Shown: positions 1-8,360, counted from the stretch's first letter. The stretch: DNA of 64,000 nt from Bowmanella denitrificans (GCF_039522935.1 NZ_BAAAEI010000028.1:1-64000); one strand, 5' to 3'. Program-made: numbers and translations. The notes: generated by a model from the letters alone, not told the origin.

Positions 1-15
1 TCAAGCGGGACGCGC

Positions 16-43
16 ATTCTACGCCATCCGGTTTCTGTGTCAA
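16..43 (-). promoter_or_regulatory. rRNA-type promoter, downstream copy
   Basis: On the minus strand a perfect -35 box TTGACA (38-43) is followed after 16 bases by TAGAAT (16-21) and then a GC-rich discriminator (GCGCGTCCCG). This is the layout of stringently controlled rRNA or tRNA promoters. Transcription would leave the window at its left edge, so a 16S rRNA gene (or a tRNA operon) probably lies just outside; that gene is not visible and is inferred. Confidence 0.75.
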
Positions 44-141
44 GCAACTTTTTTAAATTTCGTTGCCTGCCGCTCCTTGAATCTTCCTGCCTTCCTGGCT
101 GACTGGGAAGCCTTTCTGCCTGCCCCGTCGAAGTGGTGCGC

Positions 142-169
142 ATTCTAGAGATTTCCGCACAACCGTCAA
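142..169 (-). promoter_or_regulatory. rRNA-type promoter, upstream copy
   Basis: A second minus-strand promoter with -35 TTGACG (164-169), a 16-base spacer and -10 TAGAAT (142-147), followed by GCGCACC. It lies 126 bases upstream of the first copy, similar to the P1-P2 spacing of E. coli rrn operons. The sequence upstream of it (170-250) is very AT-rich, as expected for an UP element. Confidence 0.75.
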
Positions 170-341
170 CAGGTTTTTTCATGTTTCTTAATTTTTGCCG
201 TTCAAACGATTATTTTCCAGCCAAACGGCTATTTTTTGTTTTGTTTTGTTTATTTCTTGTTACTCTTTGAACTCATTTTCTGTACGACAGTCCAATATGG
301 GACTAAGTCGTCAGTCGTTTGACACCTTCGGAAGTCTGTCC

Positions 342-1097
342 ATGAGAAAGATAATATGTTCGGTGATGCTTTTGGCTATAACAGGGACAGCAGCCATGGC
401 AGCGGAAAAAGCCGACAGCAATAATAAAGAGACTGCTGAGTTCATCCAAAGGCAAGTAGCACAGAATATGTCTATTGGCCGGGCAATAAAAAGTATTGTT
501 GGCCACTATCCGCAGGATGTCGAGATAGTGGTGGGGACCGCTTTGGACTTATATCCTGACAGATATAAGGAAGTGATCCATGCAGCTATCGCTGCACAAC
601 CAGCACTTACAGAAGATGTGGTACGTATTGCTTTGGAAAAAGGTATCACCAGTTGCACTAATATAGTGGAGACGGCAATTAATGCTGAACCCAGCTATGT
701 GGACTTTGTTGCAACTGCAGCAGCCTATTCAACACCTGAGGAATTGAACGATATCGTTCGGGTCGCAGTGGTGACAGAACCGAACTCGGCCGATGCAATA
801 GTTCGTTCAGTAGCAAAAGCCCACCCGAATAAATTAGTGGATATCATCAAAACGGCAATGGAAGCCGTTCCCTTTGTAGGTGAATATATAGTAGATGCCT
901 TACTCGCTACCTTTCCGGATAACGCTGACGCAGTAGTAACCACAGCTGTCCAGGAATCTTCAGCGCAGCACGAGAACCTGCAGCGTATTTTAGAAACTGC
1001 ACGTAGTGCGGGTTTAACAGATGAACAACTAACAGAGTACGCAATAAAAGGTGGTGCCAACGCTGAAGAAGTCGCCGCCATCTTAAAGCAAGATTAG
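342..1097 (+). CDS. Secreted protein of about 15-residue helical repeats
   Basis: A 251-residue protein with a clear signal peptide (MRKIICSVMLLAITGTAAMA, cleavage before AEK), so probably periplasmic or exported. The open frame extends upstream to a TTG at 195, but the signal peptide fixes the ATG at 342. Most of the mature part is built of short helical units, each starting with Pro and carrying an I-V-x-x-A core; the last four intact units are exactly 15 residues (PNSADAIVRSVAKAH, PNKLVDIIKTAMEAV, PFVGEYIVDALLATF, PDNADAVVTTAVQES). No catalytic motif is visible and I do not recognise a named family. It is transcribed away from the rrn promoters and converges on rplQ, sharing a terminator with it. 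A binding or scaffold role is possible from the repeat architecture, but this is inference. Confidence 0.8.
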   Translation: MRKIICSVMLLAITGTAAMAAEKADSNNKETAEFIQRQVAQNMSIGRAIKSIVGHYPQDVEIVVGTALDLYPDRYKEVIHAAIAAQPALTEDVVRIALEKGITSCTNIVETAINAEPSYVDFVATAAAYSTPEELNDIVRVAVVTEPNSADAIVRSVAKAHPNKLVDIIKTAMEAVPFVGEYIVDALLATFPDNADAVVTTAVQESSAQHENLQRILETARSAGLTDEQLTEYAIKGGANAEEVAAILKQD

Positions 1098-1110
1098 ATT
1101 TTCGACAGAC

Positions 1111-1147
1111 AATAAAAAACCGGGCCAGGCCCGGTTTTTTATTATTC
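1111..1147. terminator. Bidirectional terminator between repeat protein and rplQ
   Basis: A GC-rich hairpin CCGGGCC/GGCCCGG flanked by A6 on the left and T6 on the right, so it can terminate both the plus-strand repeat-protein gene and the minus-strand alpha operon. Confidence 0.9.
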
Positions 1148-1153
1148 GGTAGC

Positions 1154-1552
1154 TTATTCAGCTGCCGCTTCTTCAGTAGCTGCTTCTTCAGCAACTGGGC
1201 GGTCTACCAGTTCAACATATGCCATAGGGGCATTGTCACCAGTACGGAAGCCACATTTCAGTATACGAATGTAACCCCCTGGACGCTCGGTATAACGAGG
1301 ACCCAGTTCATTAAACAGTTTACCTACAACCTCTTTATCACCAGTGCGGGCAAAGGCCAAACGGCGGTTTGCTACACTGTCTTGCTTAGCAAGTGTAATC
1401 AGAGGCTCAATAACGCGACGCAGTTCTTTCGCCTTAGGCAAAGTAGTTTTGATGATTTCGTGTTTCACCAAAGAACCTGCCATATTGCGGAACATCGCTT
1501 GACGATGGCTGCTGTTGCGATTTAACTGACGACCACTCTTACGATGGCGCAT
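1154..1552 (-). CDS. rplQ: 50S ribosomal protein L17
   Basis: Large-subunit protein L17, 132 residues, last gene of the alpha operon. The N-terminus MRHRKSGRQLNRNSSHRQAM matches the family closely. The C-terminus has an acidic Ala/Glu-rich tail (EEAATEEAAAE) longer than the conserved core, as in several gammaproteobacteria. It follows rpoA by 42 bases and ends 7 bases before the shared terminator. Confidence 0.98.
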   Translation of the reverse strand: MRHRKSGRQLNRNSSHRQAMFRNMAGSLVKHEIIKTTLPKAKELRRVIEPLITLAKQDSVANRRLAFARTGDKEVVGKLFNELGPRYTERPGGYIRILKCGFRTGDNAPMAYVELVDRPVAEEAATEEAAAE

Positions 1553-1594
1553 GGTTCTTTCCTTCTTAACAAATCAGTTTAACTTGCGACCTGA

Positions 1595-2584
1595 TTAGTC
1601 TTTCTCAGCAATACTCTCTGGTGGCCAGTTTTCCAGGCGCATACCCAATGAGAGTCCGCGAGAAGCGAGCACGTCTTTGATTTCAGTCAGAGACTTCTTA
1701 CCCAGGTTAGGGGTCTTAAGCAGCTCAACTTCTGTGCGCTGGACCAGGTCACCAATGTACTGGATAGCTTCTGCTTTCAAACAGTTGGCAGAACGTACTG
1801 TCAATTCCAGATCATCTACTGGACGAAGCAGAATCGGATCAAACTCCGGCTTCTCTTCTTTCGCCACTGGCTCTTTAATATCGCGCAGTTCTACGAAGGC
1901 ATCCAATTGCTCAGCTAAAATAGTAGCAGAACGACGGATAGCTTCTTCTGGGTCGATAGTGCCATTGGTTTCCATATCAATGATCAGTTTGTCCAAGTCT
2001 GTGCGTTGTTCAACACGGGCAGACTCAACACTATAGGCAATACGCTCAACAGGACTGAAAGAGGCATCCACTAACAAACGACCAATAGGTCTGTCGTCTT
2101 CTTCAGAGGTACGACGAGTAGCGGCAGGAATATAACCACGCCCCATTTCCACTTTGATACGCATGCTGATGGAGGCATCGCCTGTCAGCGTACAAATCTG
2201 GTGTTCAGGGTTTACAATAGTGACGTCACCATCGTGCTGGATATCACCTGCAACTACCGGGCCTGCACCGGACTTAACCAGGGTCAGGGTAGCTTCATTC
2301 TTACCTTCGAGACGAACGGCCAGACCTTTCAGGTTCAGCAGGATCTCGATAACGTCTTCCTGGACGCCTTCCTTGGTGCTGTACTCATGCAGCACACCGT
2401 CAATTTCTACTTCAGTCACCGCGCAACCAGGCATGGATGACAGCAGGATACGACGCAGTGCGTTTCCGAGTGTATGACCGAAACCACGCTCCAACGGCTC
2501 AAGTGTGACCTTAGCGCGGGTTTTGGATACGTTATCTATCTCGACTAACCTTGGTTTAAGGAATTCAGTTACAGAACCCGACAT
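1595..2584 (-). CDS. rpoA: RNA polymerase alpha subunit
   Basis: Alpha subunit of RNA polymerase, 329 residues, the same length as E. coli RpoA. The N-terminal domain (about 1-235) holds the dimerisation and beta/beta-prime assembly region, including LEPLERGFGHTLGNALRR. The C-terminal domain (about 250-329) contains LTVRSANCLKAE, with the Arg that contacts UP-element DNA and activators. It lies between rpsD and rplQ, the standard alpha-operon order, so polymerase synthesis is tied to ribosomal-protein synthesis. Confidence 0.99.
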   Translation of the reverse strand: MSGSVTEFLKPRLVEIDNVSKTRAKVTLEPLERGFGHTLGNALRRILLSSMPGCAVTEVEIDGVLHEYSTKEGVQEDVIEILLNLKGLAVRLEGKNEATLTLVKSGAGPVVAGDIQHDGDVTIVNPEHQICTLTGDASISMRIKVEMGRGYIPAATRRTSEEDDRPIGRLLVDASFSPVERIAYSVESARVEQRTDLDKLIIDMETNGTIDPEEAIRRSATILAEQLDAFVELRDIKEPVAKEEKPEFDPILLRPVDDLELTVRSANCLKAEAIQYIGDLVQRTEVELLKTPNLGKKSLTEIKDVLASRGLSLGMRLENWPPESIAEKD

Positions 2585-2606
2585 TGTTTCCTCTCTTTGA
2601 CCTTCT

Positions 2607-3227
2607 TTACTTACTGTAAAGTTCGACGATCAGCTGTTCGTTAATTTCGGCAGACAAGTCGCTACGCTCAGGAATGCGTTTGAAAACACCTTCCATCTTC
2701 TTGCTGTCCACTTCTATCCAAGTAGGCTTTTCGCGCTGATCGGCAAGCTCAAGGGCAGCCACGATACGTGCTTGCTTCTTGGCTTTTTCACGAACAGACA
2801 CAACGTCTTCAGCAGATACGCTAAAAGAAGGAACGTTAACAACTTTACCATTGACCATAATGGCCTTGTGACTAACCAACTGACGCGCTTCAGAGCGAGT
2901 GCTGGCAAATCCCATGCGGTAAACCACGTTGTCAAGACGCTGCTCAAGCAATTGCAGCAGGTTTTCACCTGTGTTGCCTTTCAGACGTGCTGCTTCTTTG
3001 TAGTAGTTACGGAATTGCTTTTCCAGCACGCCGAACATACGACGAACTTTCTGCTTCTCACGCAACTGCACACCGTAATCAGACAGGCGGCCACGACGGG
3101 CACCGTGCTGACCAGGCGCAGTATCAATTTTACACTTCGAGTCAATTGCTCGAACGCCACTTTTCAGGAACAGGTCTGTTCCCTCGCGGCGGCTAAGTTT
3201 GAGTTTGGGACCCAAATATCTTGCCAT
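2607..3227 (-). CDS. rpsD: 30S ribosomal protein S4
   Basis: Primary 16S rRNA-binding protein S4, 206 residues, full length. The N-terminus MARYLGPKLKLSRREGTDLF and an S4 RNA-binding domain at about 97-160 (RLDNVVYRMGFASTRSEARQ) are clear. In E. coli S4 is the translational repressor of the alpha operon through a pseudoknot in the rpsM leader; the gene order here is the same, so similar autoregulation is likely, although I did not fold the leader. This form lacks the zinc-binding cysteines seen in some S4 proteins. Confidence 0.98.
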   Translation of the reverse strand: MARYLGPKLKLSRREGTDLFLKSGVRAIDSKCKIDTAPGQHGARRGRLSDYGVQLREKQKVRRMFGVLEKQFRNYYKEAARLKGNTGENLLQLLEQRLDNVVYRMGFASTRSEARQLVSHKAIMVNGKVVNVPSFSVSAEDVVSVREKAKKQARIVAALELADQREKPTWIEVDSKKMEGVFKRIPERSDLSAEINEQLIVELYSK

Positions 3228-3257
3228 GATCTTTCTCCAACTGTCCTAAAACGCTGC

Positions 3258-3647
3258 TTATACGCGACGTTTCTTAGGTGGACGACAACCGTTGTGAGGA
3301 ATAGGAGTCACATCGGTAATGTTAGTGATACGGTAACCTGTTGCATTCAGGGCACGGATCGCAGACTCACGGCCTGGACCTGGACCTTTTACAAACACTT
3401 CTAGGTTTTTCAAACCGTATTCCTGGGCCGCAACACCGGCGCGCTCGGCAGCAACCTGAGCAGCGAAAGGCGTAGACTTACGTGAACCACGGAAGCCTGA
3501 ACCACCGGAAGTTGCCCAAGACAGGGCATTACCTTGACGGTCAGTGATAGTCACTATCGTGTTGTTGAAAGAGGCATGGATATGAGCCATACCATCAGCA
3601 ACCTGGCGTTTTACGCGCTTACGAGTACGTACTGGTGCTTTTGCCAT
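3258..3647 (-). CDS. rpsK: 30S ribosomal protein S11
   Basis: Small-subunit platform protein S11, 129 residues, the usual length. Typical segments are HIHASFNNTIVTITDRQGN and the C-terminal PIPHNGCRPPKKRRV. Translated after rpsM with a 12-base gap and before rpsD, in the normal alpha-operon order. Confidence 0.98.
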   Translation of the reverse strand: MAKAPVRTRKRVKRQVADGMAHIHASFNNTIVTITDRQGNALSWATSGGSGFRGSRKSTPFAAQVAAERAGVAAQEYGLKNLEVFVKGPGPGRESAIRALNATGYRITNITDVTPIPHNGCRPPKKRRV

Positions 3648-3659
3648 AAATCCCCCCGC

Positions 3660-4016
3660 TTACTTCTTAATCGGCTTACGAGGACCTTTACGGGTGCGCG
3701 CATTAGTTTTAGTGCGCTGACCACGAACAGGCAAGCTGCGACGGTGACGTAAGCCACGGAAACAACCTAGGTCCATCAAACGTTTAATGCTCATTGACAC
3801 TTCACGACGCAGGTCACCTTCAACGGTGAACTTGGCTACTTCGTCACGCAGTTTATCAATTTGCGTCTCATCAAGATCTTTGATCTTGGTACTCTCTGCA
3901 ACACCAGCGGCAGCACAGATGCTTTTAGCACGTGTAGCACCGATACCGAAAATAGCTTGTACAGCGATTACGGCATGCTTGTGTTCAGGGATGTTAATGC
4001 CAGCGATACGGGCCAC
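3660..4016 (-). CDS. rpsM: 30S ribosomal protein S13
   Basis: S13 of the small-subunit head, 118 residues, contacting 23S rRNA and the P-site tRNA. The frame is open to 4025, but the family N-terminus (M)ARIAGINIPEHKH requires the GTG at 4014-4016. An AGGAG at 4025-4029 sits 8 bases upstream of this GTG, which decides the start. The C-terminus RTKTNARTRKGPRKPIKK is standard. It is the first gene of the alpha operon. Confidence 0.96.
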   Translation of the reverse strand: MARIAGINIPEHKHAVIAVQAIFGIGATRAKSICAAAGVAESTKIKDLDETQIDKLRDEVAKFTVEGDLRREVSMSIKRLMDLGCFRGLRHRRSLPVRGQRTKTNARTRKGPRKPIKK

Positions 4017-4095
4017 TAACAGCACTCCTATAGTTAAATTGTCGTCGGCCTAAAAAGCCCGCTAGGATACTTATCCAACGACAAAATTGCAAATT

Positions 4096-4113
4096 AAGCT
4101 CTCTAAAGAGCTT
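4096..4113. terminator. Hairpin between rpmJ and rpsM (spc/alpha junction)
   Basis: A perfect 7-base-pair stem AAGCTCT/AGAGCTT with a 4-base loop. The T-rich run follows it in the plus direction, so in the minus (operon) direction it is at best a weak terminator or a pause or processing site. It marks the boundary between spc and alpha operons, where E. coli has partial read-through and the alpha promoter. Confidence 0.45.
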
Positions 4114-4121
4114 GTTTTTGA

Positions 4122-4238
4122 TTAGCCTTGCCTTTGCTTATGCTTAGGGTCGCTGCTACAAATCACACGCACAACACCGTTGCGCTTGATGATTTTGCAG
4201 TTACGGCAAATCGCTTTGACAGATGCACGAACTTTCAT
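4122..4238 (-). CDS. rpmJ: 50S ribosomal protein L36
   Basis: L36, 38 residues, from MKVRASVKAICRNCK to DPKHKQRQG. It keeps the zinc ligands (Cys11, Cys14, Cys27, His33), so it is the zinc-binding form. It lies 24 bases downstream of secY, the last gene of the spc operon as in E. coli. It is too short for routine open-reading-frame lists but the match to the family is unambiguous. Confidence 0.97.
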   Translation of the reverse strand: MKVRASVKAICRNCKIIKRNGVVRVICSSDPKHKQRQG

Positions 4239-4262
4239 TTCGTTACTCCGTAATTGCCAATC

Positions 4263-5582
4263 TTAACGGCCGAAGCCTTTAAGATTCGCTTTCTTCAGAA
4301 CAGACTCGTACTGATGAGACATCAGGTGAGTCTGGACCTGTGCCATAAAGTCCATGATTACCACTACGATAATCAGCAGTGATGTGCCGCCAAAATAGAA
4401 CTGTACGTTCCAGGCGATCATCATGAACTCGGGCACCAAACAAATAAAGGTAATGTACAGGGCACCAGCCAGAGTCAGGCGTGTCATCACTTTATCGATA
4501 TAACGTGATGTTTGCTCACCTGGACGGATACCGGGCACAAATGCGCCGGATTTCTTCAGGTTATCTGCTGTCTCGCGCGGGTTGAACACCAACGCAGTAT
4601 AGAAGAAACAGAAGAAAATAATGGCCGCTGCATACAACATAGCATGCAAAGGCTGTCCGGGTGACAACATCAAAGACACATCCTGCAACCAGGACATGGC
4701 TTCGTTCTGACCAAACCAGCTCGCCAGCGTACCTGGAAACAGGATAATACTGGAAGCAAAGATTGGTGGGATAACGCCCGCCATGTTCACTTTCAATGGT
4801 AAATGTGTGCTTTGCGCGGCAAATACCTTACGGCCCTGCTGACGCTTAGCATAGTTGACCACGATACGACGTTGGCCACGCTCTACAAACACCACGAAAT
4901 ACGTGACGGCGATAACAATCACACCAATCAATAACAGGAACAGCATGTTCAGGTCACCCTGTCTTGCCTGCTCAACTGTCTGACCGATCGCGGAGGGCAA
5001 GCCCGCCACGATACCGGTAAAGATCAGAATAGATATACCGTTGCCGATTCCACGCTCAGTGATCTGCTCACCCAGCCACATCAGGAACATAGTTCCCGTG
5101 ACCAGGCTCACCACCGCTGTAAAGTAGAAGCCGAAACCAGGATTCATCACCAGACCCTGCATCAGGTTAGGCAGACCGGTGGCAATGGCAATTGCCTGGA
5201 AGATAGACAGCACCAAGGTTAAATACCTGGTGTACTGGCTTATCTTACGACGTCCCGCCTCGCCTTCTTTTTTCAGTTCCGCCATCTGAGGATGAACAAC
5301 AGTCAACAACTGCATGATGATGGACGCAGAAATATAGGGCATGATGCCAAGCGCCAGGATTGATGCACGCTCAAGCGCACCACCGGAGAACATGTTAAAC
5401 ATTTCTACGATGGTGCCTTTTTGCTGTTCGAACAAACTCGCCAGCACTGCTGCATCAATACCAGGAATAGGCACGAAAGAACCGAGCCTGAACACGATAA
5501 TCGCACCCAAGACAAACAAAAGTCTTGATTTCAGCTCGGTCAAACCGCCTTTGGCGCCTGAATCCAATCCTGGTTTAGCCAT
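4263..5582 (-). CDS. secY: Sec translocon channel subunit SecY
   Basis: Protein-conducting channel of the Sec translocon, 439 residues with about ten membrane helices. Recognisable parts are the N-terminal cytoplasmic stretch MAKPGLDSGAKGGLTELKSR, the plug region FVPIPGIDAAVLASLFEQQ and the C-terminal ANLKGFGR. It is slightly shorter than E. coli SecY (443). It sits between rplO and rpmJ as the only non-ribosomal gene of the spc operon. Confidence 0.98.
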   Translation of the reverse strand: MAKPGLDSGAKGGLTELKSRLLFVLGAIIVFRLGSFVPIPGIDAAVLASLFEQQKGTIVEMFNMFSGGALERASILALGIMPYISASIIMQLLTVVHPQMAELKKEGEAGRRKISQYTRYLTLVLSIFQAIAIATGLPNLMQGLVMNPGFGFYFTAVVSLVTGTMFLMWLGEQITERGIGNGISILIFTGIVAGLPSAIGQTVEQARQGDLNMLFLLLIGVIVIAVTYFVVFVERGQRRIVVNYAKRQQGRKVFAAQSTHLPLKVNMAGVIPPIFASSIILFPGTLASWFGQNEAMSWLQDVSLMLSPGQPLHAMLYAAAIIFFCFFYTALVFNPRETADNLKKSGAFVPGIRPGEQTSRYIDKVMTRLTLAGALYITFICLVPEFMMIAWNVQFYFGGTSLLIIVVVIMDFMAQVQTHLMSHQYESVLKKANLKGFGR

Positions 5583-5587
5583 TTAGC

Positions 5588-6022
5588 TTATTCCTCTACT
5601 TTACCGCCAGCAGCTTCGATAGCTTCACGGGCGCCTTTAGTTACCTTCAAGCCATTTACAGTAACAGCGCGAGCGATGTCACCACTTTTCATCACTTTAA
5701 CATGCAGCACGTCTTTCTTAACCAGACCTGCAGCTTTTAAAGTTTCCAGTGACACCACTTCACCCTCTACCTTAGCAATTTCAGCCAGCGTCACCTGGTC
5801 AGAAACCAGAGATTTACGCGAAGTGAAACCGAACTTAGGCAGACGACGCTGGATAGGCATCTGACCGCCTTCAAAACCAGGACGCACAGTACCGCCAGAA
5901 CGTGATGTCTGACCTTTGTGACCACGGCCACCTGTTTTACCCAGGCCAGAACCGATACCACGGCCCAGACGCTTAGAGGGTTTTTTAGCTCCAGGTGCAG
6001 GAGCAATCGTATTCAAATGCAT
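5588..6022 (-). CDS. rplO: 50S ribosomal protein L15
   Basis: L15, 144 residues, identical in length to E. coli. The basic Gly-rich N-terminus (LGRGIGSGLGKTGGRGHKGQ) that threads into 23S rRNA is clear, with a globular C-terminal domain. Only 5 bases separate it from secY and 3 from rpmD. Confidence 0.98.
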   Translation of the reverse strand: MHLNTIAPAPGAKKPSKRLGRGIGSGLGKTGGRGHKGQTSRSGGTVRPGFEGGQMPIQRRLPKFGFTSRKSLVSDQVTLAEIAKVEGEVVSLETLKAAGLVKKDVLHVKVMKSGDIARAVTVNGLKVTKGAREAIEAAGGKVEE

Positions 6023-6025
6023 GAG

Positions 6026-6208
6026 TTACTCCTCAACTATCTCAACCATGTAGTTGACTTTGTTGATCATACCGCGAACAGCAGGAGTGTCTTCCAACTC
6101 ACGAACATGACCAATACGACGCAGACCCAAACCGGTCAGCGTAGCCTTGTGGCTAGGCAGACGAGCGATTGAGCTCTTGGTTTGTCTTACTTTGATTGTC
6201 TTAGCCAT
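6026..6208 (-). CDS. rpmD: 50S ribosomal protein L30
   Basis: L30, 60 residues, the usual bacterial size. It starts MAKTIKVRQTKSSIARLPSH and contains the conserved GLGLRRIGHVRELEDTPAVRG segment. Located between rpsE and rplO with gaps of a few bases. Confidence 0.97.
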   Translation of the reverse strand: MAKTIKVRQTKSSIARLPSHKATLTGLGLRRIGHVRELEDTPAVRGMINKVNYMVEIVEE

Positions 6209-6214
6209 GATTCA

Positions 6215-6715
6215 TTACCCCAAAATCTGTTCTACGGACAATCCACGCTTGGCTGCTACCTGCTCTGGAGATTTCATATCCACCAGGGCATTGATAGTGG
6301 CACGCACTACGTTGATTGGGTTGGTAGAGCCGTAACATTTTGAAAGTACGTTCTGTACGCCAGCGACTTCCAGTACTGCACGCATCGCACCACCGGCAAT
6401 AATACCGGTACCTTCAGATGCAGGCTGCATGTATACCTGAGAGCCGGAGTGACGACCCTTAATTGGGTGCTGAAGGGTGTTGCCATTCAGACCCACGGTA
6501 ACCAGGTTACGACGCGCTTTTTCCATCGCTTTTTGAATTGCGGATGGTACTTCACGGGCTTTACCGTAACCGAAGCCTACACGACCGTTTCCGTCACCAA
6601 CCACTGTCAGCGCGGTGAAGCTCATGATGCGTCCACCTTTAACAGTCTTGGCTACACGGTTTACGGCAATCAGCTTCTCTAACAGTTCACCGTTTTGAAC
6701 TTCTACTTTAGCCAT
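6215..6715 (-). CDS. rpsE: 30S ribosomal protein S5
   Basis: S5, 166 residues, involved in decoding accuracy and mRNA unwinding at the entry channel. The N-terminal double-stranded-RNA-binding-like domain covers about residues 10-75 (EKLIAVNRVAKTVKGGRIMS) and the C-terminal domain is normal (SKCYGSTNPINVVRAT). The spectinomycin-loop region VAKTVKGGR looks wild type. Confidence 0.98.
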   Translation of the reverse strand: MAKVEVQNGELLEKLIAVNRVAKTVKGGRIMSFTALTVVGDGNGRVGFGYGKAREVPSAIQKAMEKARRNLVTVGLNGNTLQHPIKGRHSGSQVYMQPASEGTGIIAGGAMRAVLEVAGVQNVLSKCYGSTNPINVVRATINALVDMKSPEQVAAKRGLSVEQILG

Positions 6716-6724
6716 AATCTACTC

Positions 6725-7078
6725 CTAGAACTGAAGACCTGCTTCGCGAGCAGCATCAGCCAATGCCTTCACTCGACCGTGATACTTGAAACCGCTGCGA
6801 TCGAAAGCCACCTCAGTGATGCCTTTTTCGATAGCACGTTGTGCGATCACTTTGCCAACTGCAGTAGCGGCATCTGCGTTGCCTGTTACTTTCAGGTCTT
6901 TACGCAGATCAGCTTCAACAGTAGAGGCAGCCGCCAGCACTTCTGCGCCGTTAGCGGCAATCAGTTGTGCATAGATGTGACGGGGAGTACGGTGTACTAC
7001 CAGGCGAGCTGCGCCCAGTTCACTGATCTTTTTGCGTGCACGAGTCGCGCGACGCAAACGAGCTGTTTTCTTATCCAT
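6725..7078 (-). CDS. rplR: 50S ribosomal protein L18
   Basis: L18, 117 residues, binds 5S rRNA together with L5. The basic N-terminus (MDKKTARLRRATRARKKI) and the C-terminus FDRSGFKYHGRVKALADAAR match the family. Normal spc-operon position between rplF and rpsE. Confidence 0.98.
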   Translation of the reverse strand: MDKKTARLRRATRARKKISELGAARLVVHRTPRHIYAQLIAANGAEVLAAASTVEADLRKDLKVTGNADAATAVGKVIAQRAIEKGITEVAFDRSGFKYHGRVKALADAAREAGLQF

Positions 7079-7090
7079 CGTATCAACCCC

Positions 7091-7624
7091 TTACTTTTTC
7101 TTGGCTTCTTTACGACGCACAACTTCATCGGCATAACGCACACCTTTGCCTTTGTAAGGCTCTGGCGGACGGTATCCACGGATGTTAGCTGCAACCTGAC
7201 CTACCTGTTGCTTGTCAGCGCCTTTTACGACGATTTCAGTCTGGGTAGGTGTTTCTACGCTAACGCCGGCAGGCATTTCGTAAACTACGGGGTGAGAGAA
7301 ACCCAGTGTCAGGTTCAGTTTGTTACCTTGTGCCGAAGCACGGTAACCAACGCCCTGCAGCTGCAGTTTTTTCTCGAAACCGTTGGTGACGCCGATCATC
7401 ATGCCGTTCAGCAGTGCGCGAGCAGTACCAGCTTGAGCCCAACCGTCAACCGCACCTTCACGAGGCAGGGCTTTCAGGTTGTTTTCTTCTTTAACTACTT
7501 CAACTGCACCGTTGAACTCACGGCTCAGCGTGCCGTTCTTACCTTTCAGTGTGACCACTTGACCAGCGATAGTGACTTCTACGCCAGCTTGGATCTCAAC
7601 CGGGGCTTTTGCTACACGTGACAT
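7091..7624 (-). CDS. rplF: 50S ribosomal protein L6
   Basis: L6, 177 residues, two related alpha/beta domains; it binds near the sarcin-ricin loop. It starts MSRVAKAPVEIQAGVEVTI and ends in the conserved IRGYRPPEPYKGKGVRYADE region plus a Lys-rich tail. Spacing to rpsH is 14 bases. Confidence 0.98.
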   Translation of the reverse strand: MSRVAKAPVEIQAGVEVTIAGQVVTLKGKNGTLSREFNGAVEVVKEENNLKALPREGAVDGWAQAGTARALLNGMMIGVTNGFEKKLQLQGVGYRASAQGNKLNLTLGFSHPVVYEMPAGVSVETPTQTEIVVKGADKQQVGQVAANIRGYRPPEPYKGKGVRYADEVVRRKEAKKK

Positions 7625-7638
7625 CGAATAATCCTCCG

Positions 7639-8031
7639 TTACGCTACATAGCCGATGACTTCACCACCCATGCCGGCTTTACGCGCAGCACGGTCAGTCA
7701 TCACGCCCTTGGATGTTGAAACAATAGCGATACCCAGACCACCCATTACTTTTGGCAGCTCATCTTTTTTCTTATAGATGCGCAGACCAGGACGGCTGAC
7801 ACGCTCGATGGTTTCAATCACTTTCTTACCTTCGAAGTACTTCAGAGTTACTTCAAGGGTAGGCTTAACGTCACCAGATGCCTGGAAGTCAGCGATGTAA
7901 CCTTCATCTTTCAGTACCTTGGCAATCGCAACACGCAGCTTGGAAGACGGCATAGTGACAGACACTTTGCTGGCCAGCTGGCCGTTACGGATGCGGGTAA
8001 ACATATCCGCGATAGGATCTTGCATACTCAT
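7639..8031 (-). CDS. rpsH: 30S ribosomal protein S8
   Basis: S8, 130 residues as in E. coli, starting MSMQDPIADMFTRIRNGQ and ending GGEVIGYVA. S8 binds 16S rRNA helix 21. In E. coli it also represses the spc operon by binding mRNA near the start of rplE; that mode is possible here because gene order is unchanged within the operon, but the site was not verified. Confidence 0.98.
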   Translation of the reverse strand: MSMQDPIADMFTRIRNGQLASKVSVTMPSSKLRVAIAKVLKDEGYIADFQASGDVKPTLEVTLKYFEGKKVIETIERVSRPGLRIYKKKDELPKVMGGLGIAIVSTSKGVMTDRAARKAGMGGEVIGYVA

Positions 8032-8043
8032 CTTAGCTACTCC

Positions 8044-8349
8044 TTACCAACTGGCTTTCTTCAGACCAGGGACTTCACCACGCATGGCGGCCTCACGCAG
8101 TTTGATACGGCTCAGGCCGAACTTGCGCAGGAAACCATGAGGACGGCCAGTGATACGGCAACGGTTATGTTGACGTGTACGGGCAGAGTCACGAGGTAAT
8201 GATTGCAGCTTGAGCACGGCGTCCCAACGCTCTTCGTCAGAAGAGTTTACACTGCTGATAATGGCTTTCAGCTCAGCACGCTTAGTGGCGTGCTTGGCTA
8301 CCAGCTTGGCGCGCTTTACTTCACGCGCTTTCATTGATTGTTTTGCCAT
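8044..8349 (-). CDS. rpsN: 30S ribosomal protein S14, zinc-free long form
   Basis: S14, 101 residues. This is the long, cysteine-poor form without the CxxC zinc pairs, as in most gammaproteobacteria. The C-terminal GRPHGFLRKFGLSRIKLRE is conserved. It lies between rplE and rpsH. Confidence 0.98.
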   Translation of the reverse strand: MAKQSMKAREVKRAKLVAKHATKRAELKAIISSVNSSDEERWDAVLKLQSLPRDSARTRQHNRCRITGRPHGFLRKFGLSRIKLREAAMRGEVPGLKKASW

Positions 8350-8360
8350 AACCCTACACC

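Noticed and set aside
195..341. Upstream extension of the repeat protein to a TTG
   Set aside because: The signal peptide begins at the ATG at 342; the extension would bury it and runs through the AT-rich sequence behind the rrn promoter.
2772..3404. A 210-codon plus-strand open frame opposite rpsD and rpsK
   Set aside because: Shadow of two certain ribosomal-protein genes.
6695..7621. A 308-codon open frame on the plus strand across the ribosomal genes
   Set aside because: It lies fully antisense to rplR and rplF, has no ribosome site, and its translation is Phe/Ser/Thr/Cys-rich as expected from the reverse frame of highly expressed genes.
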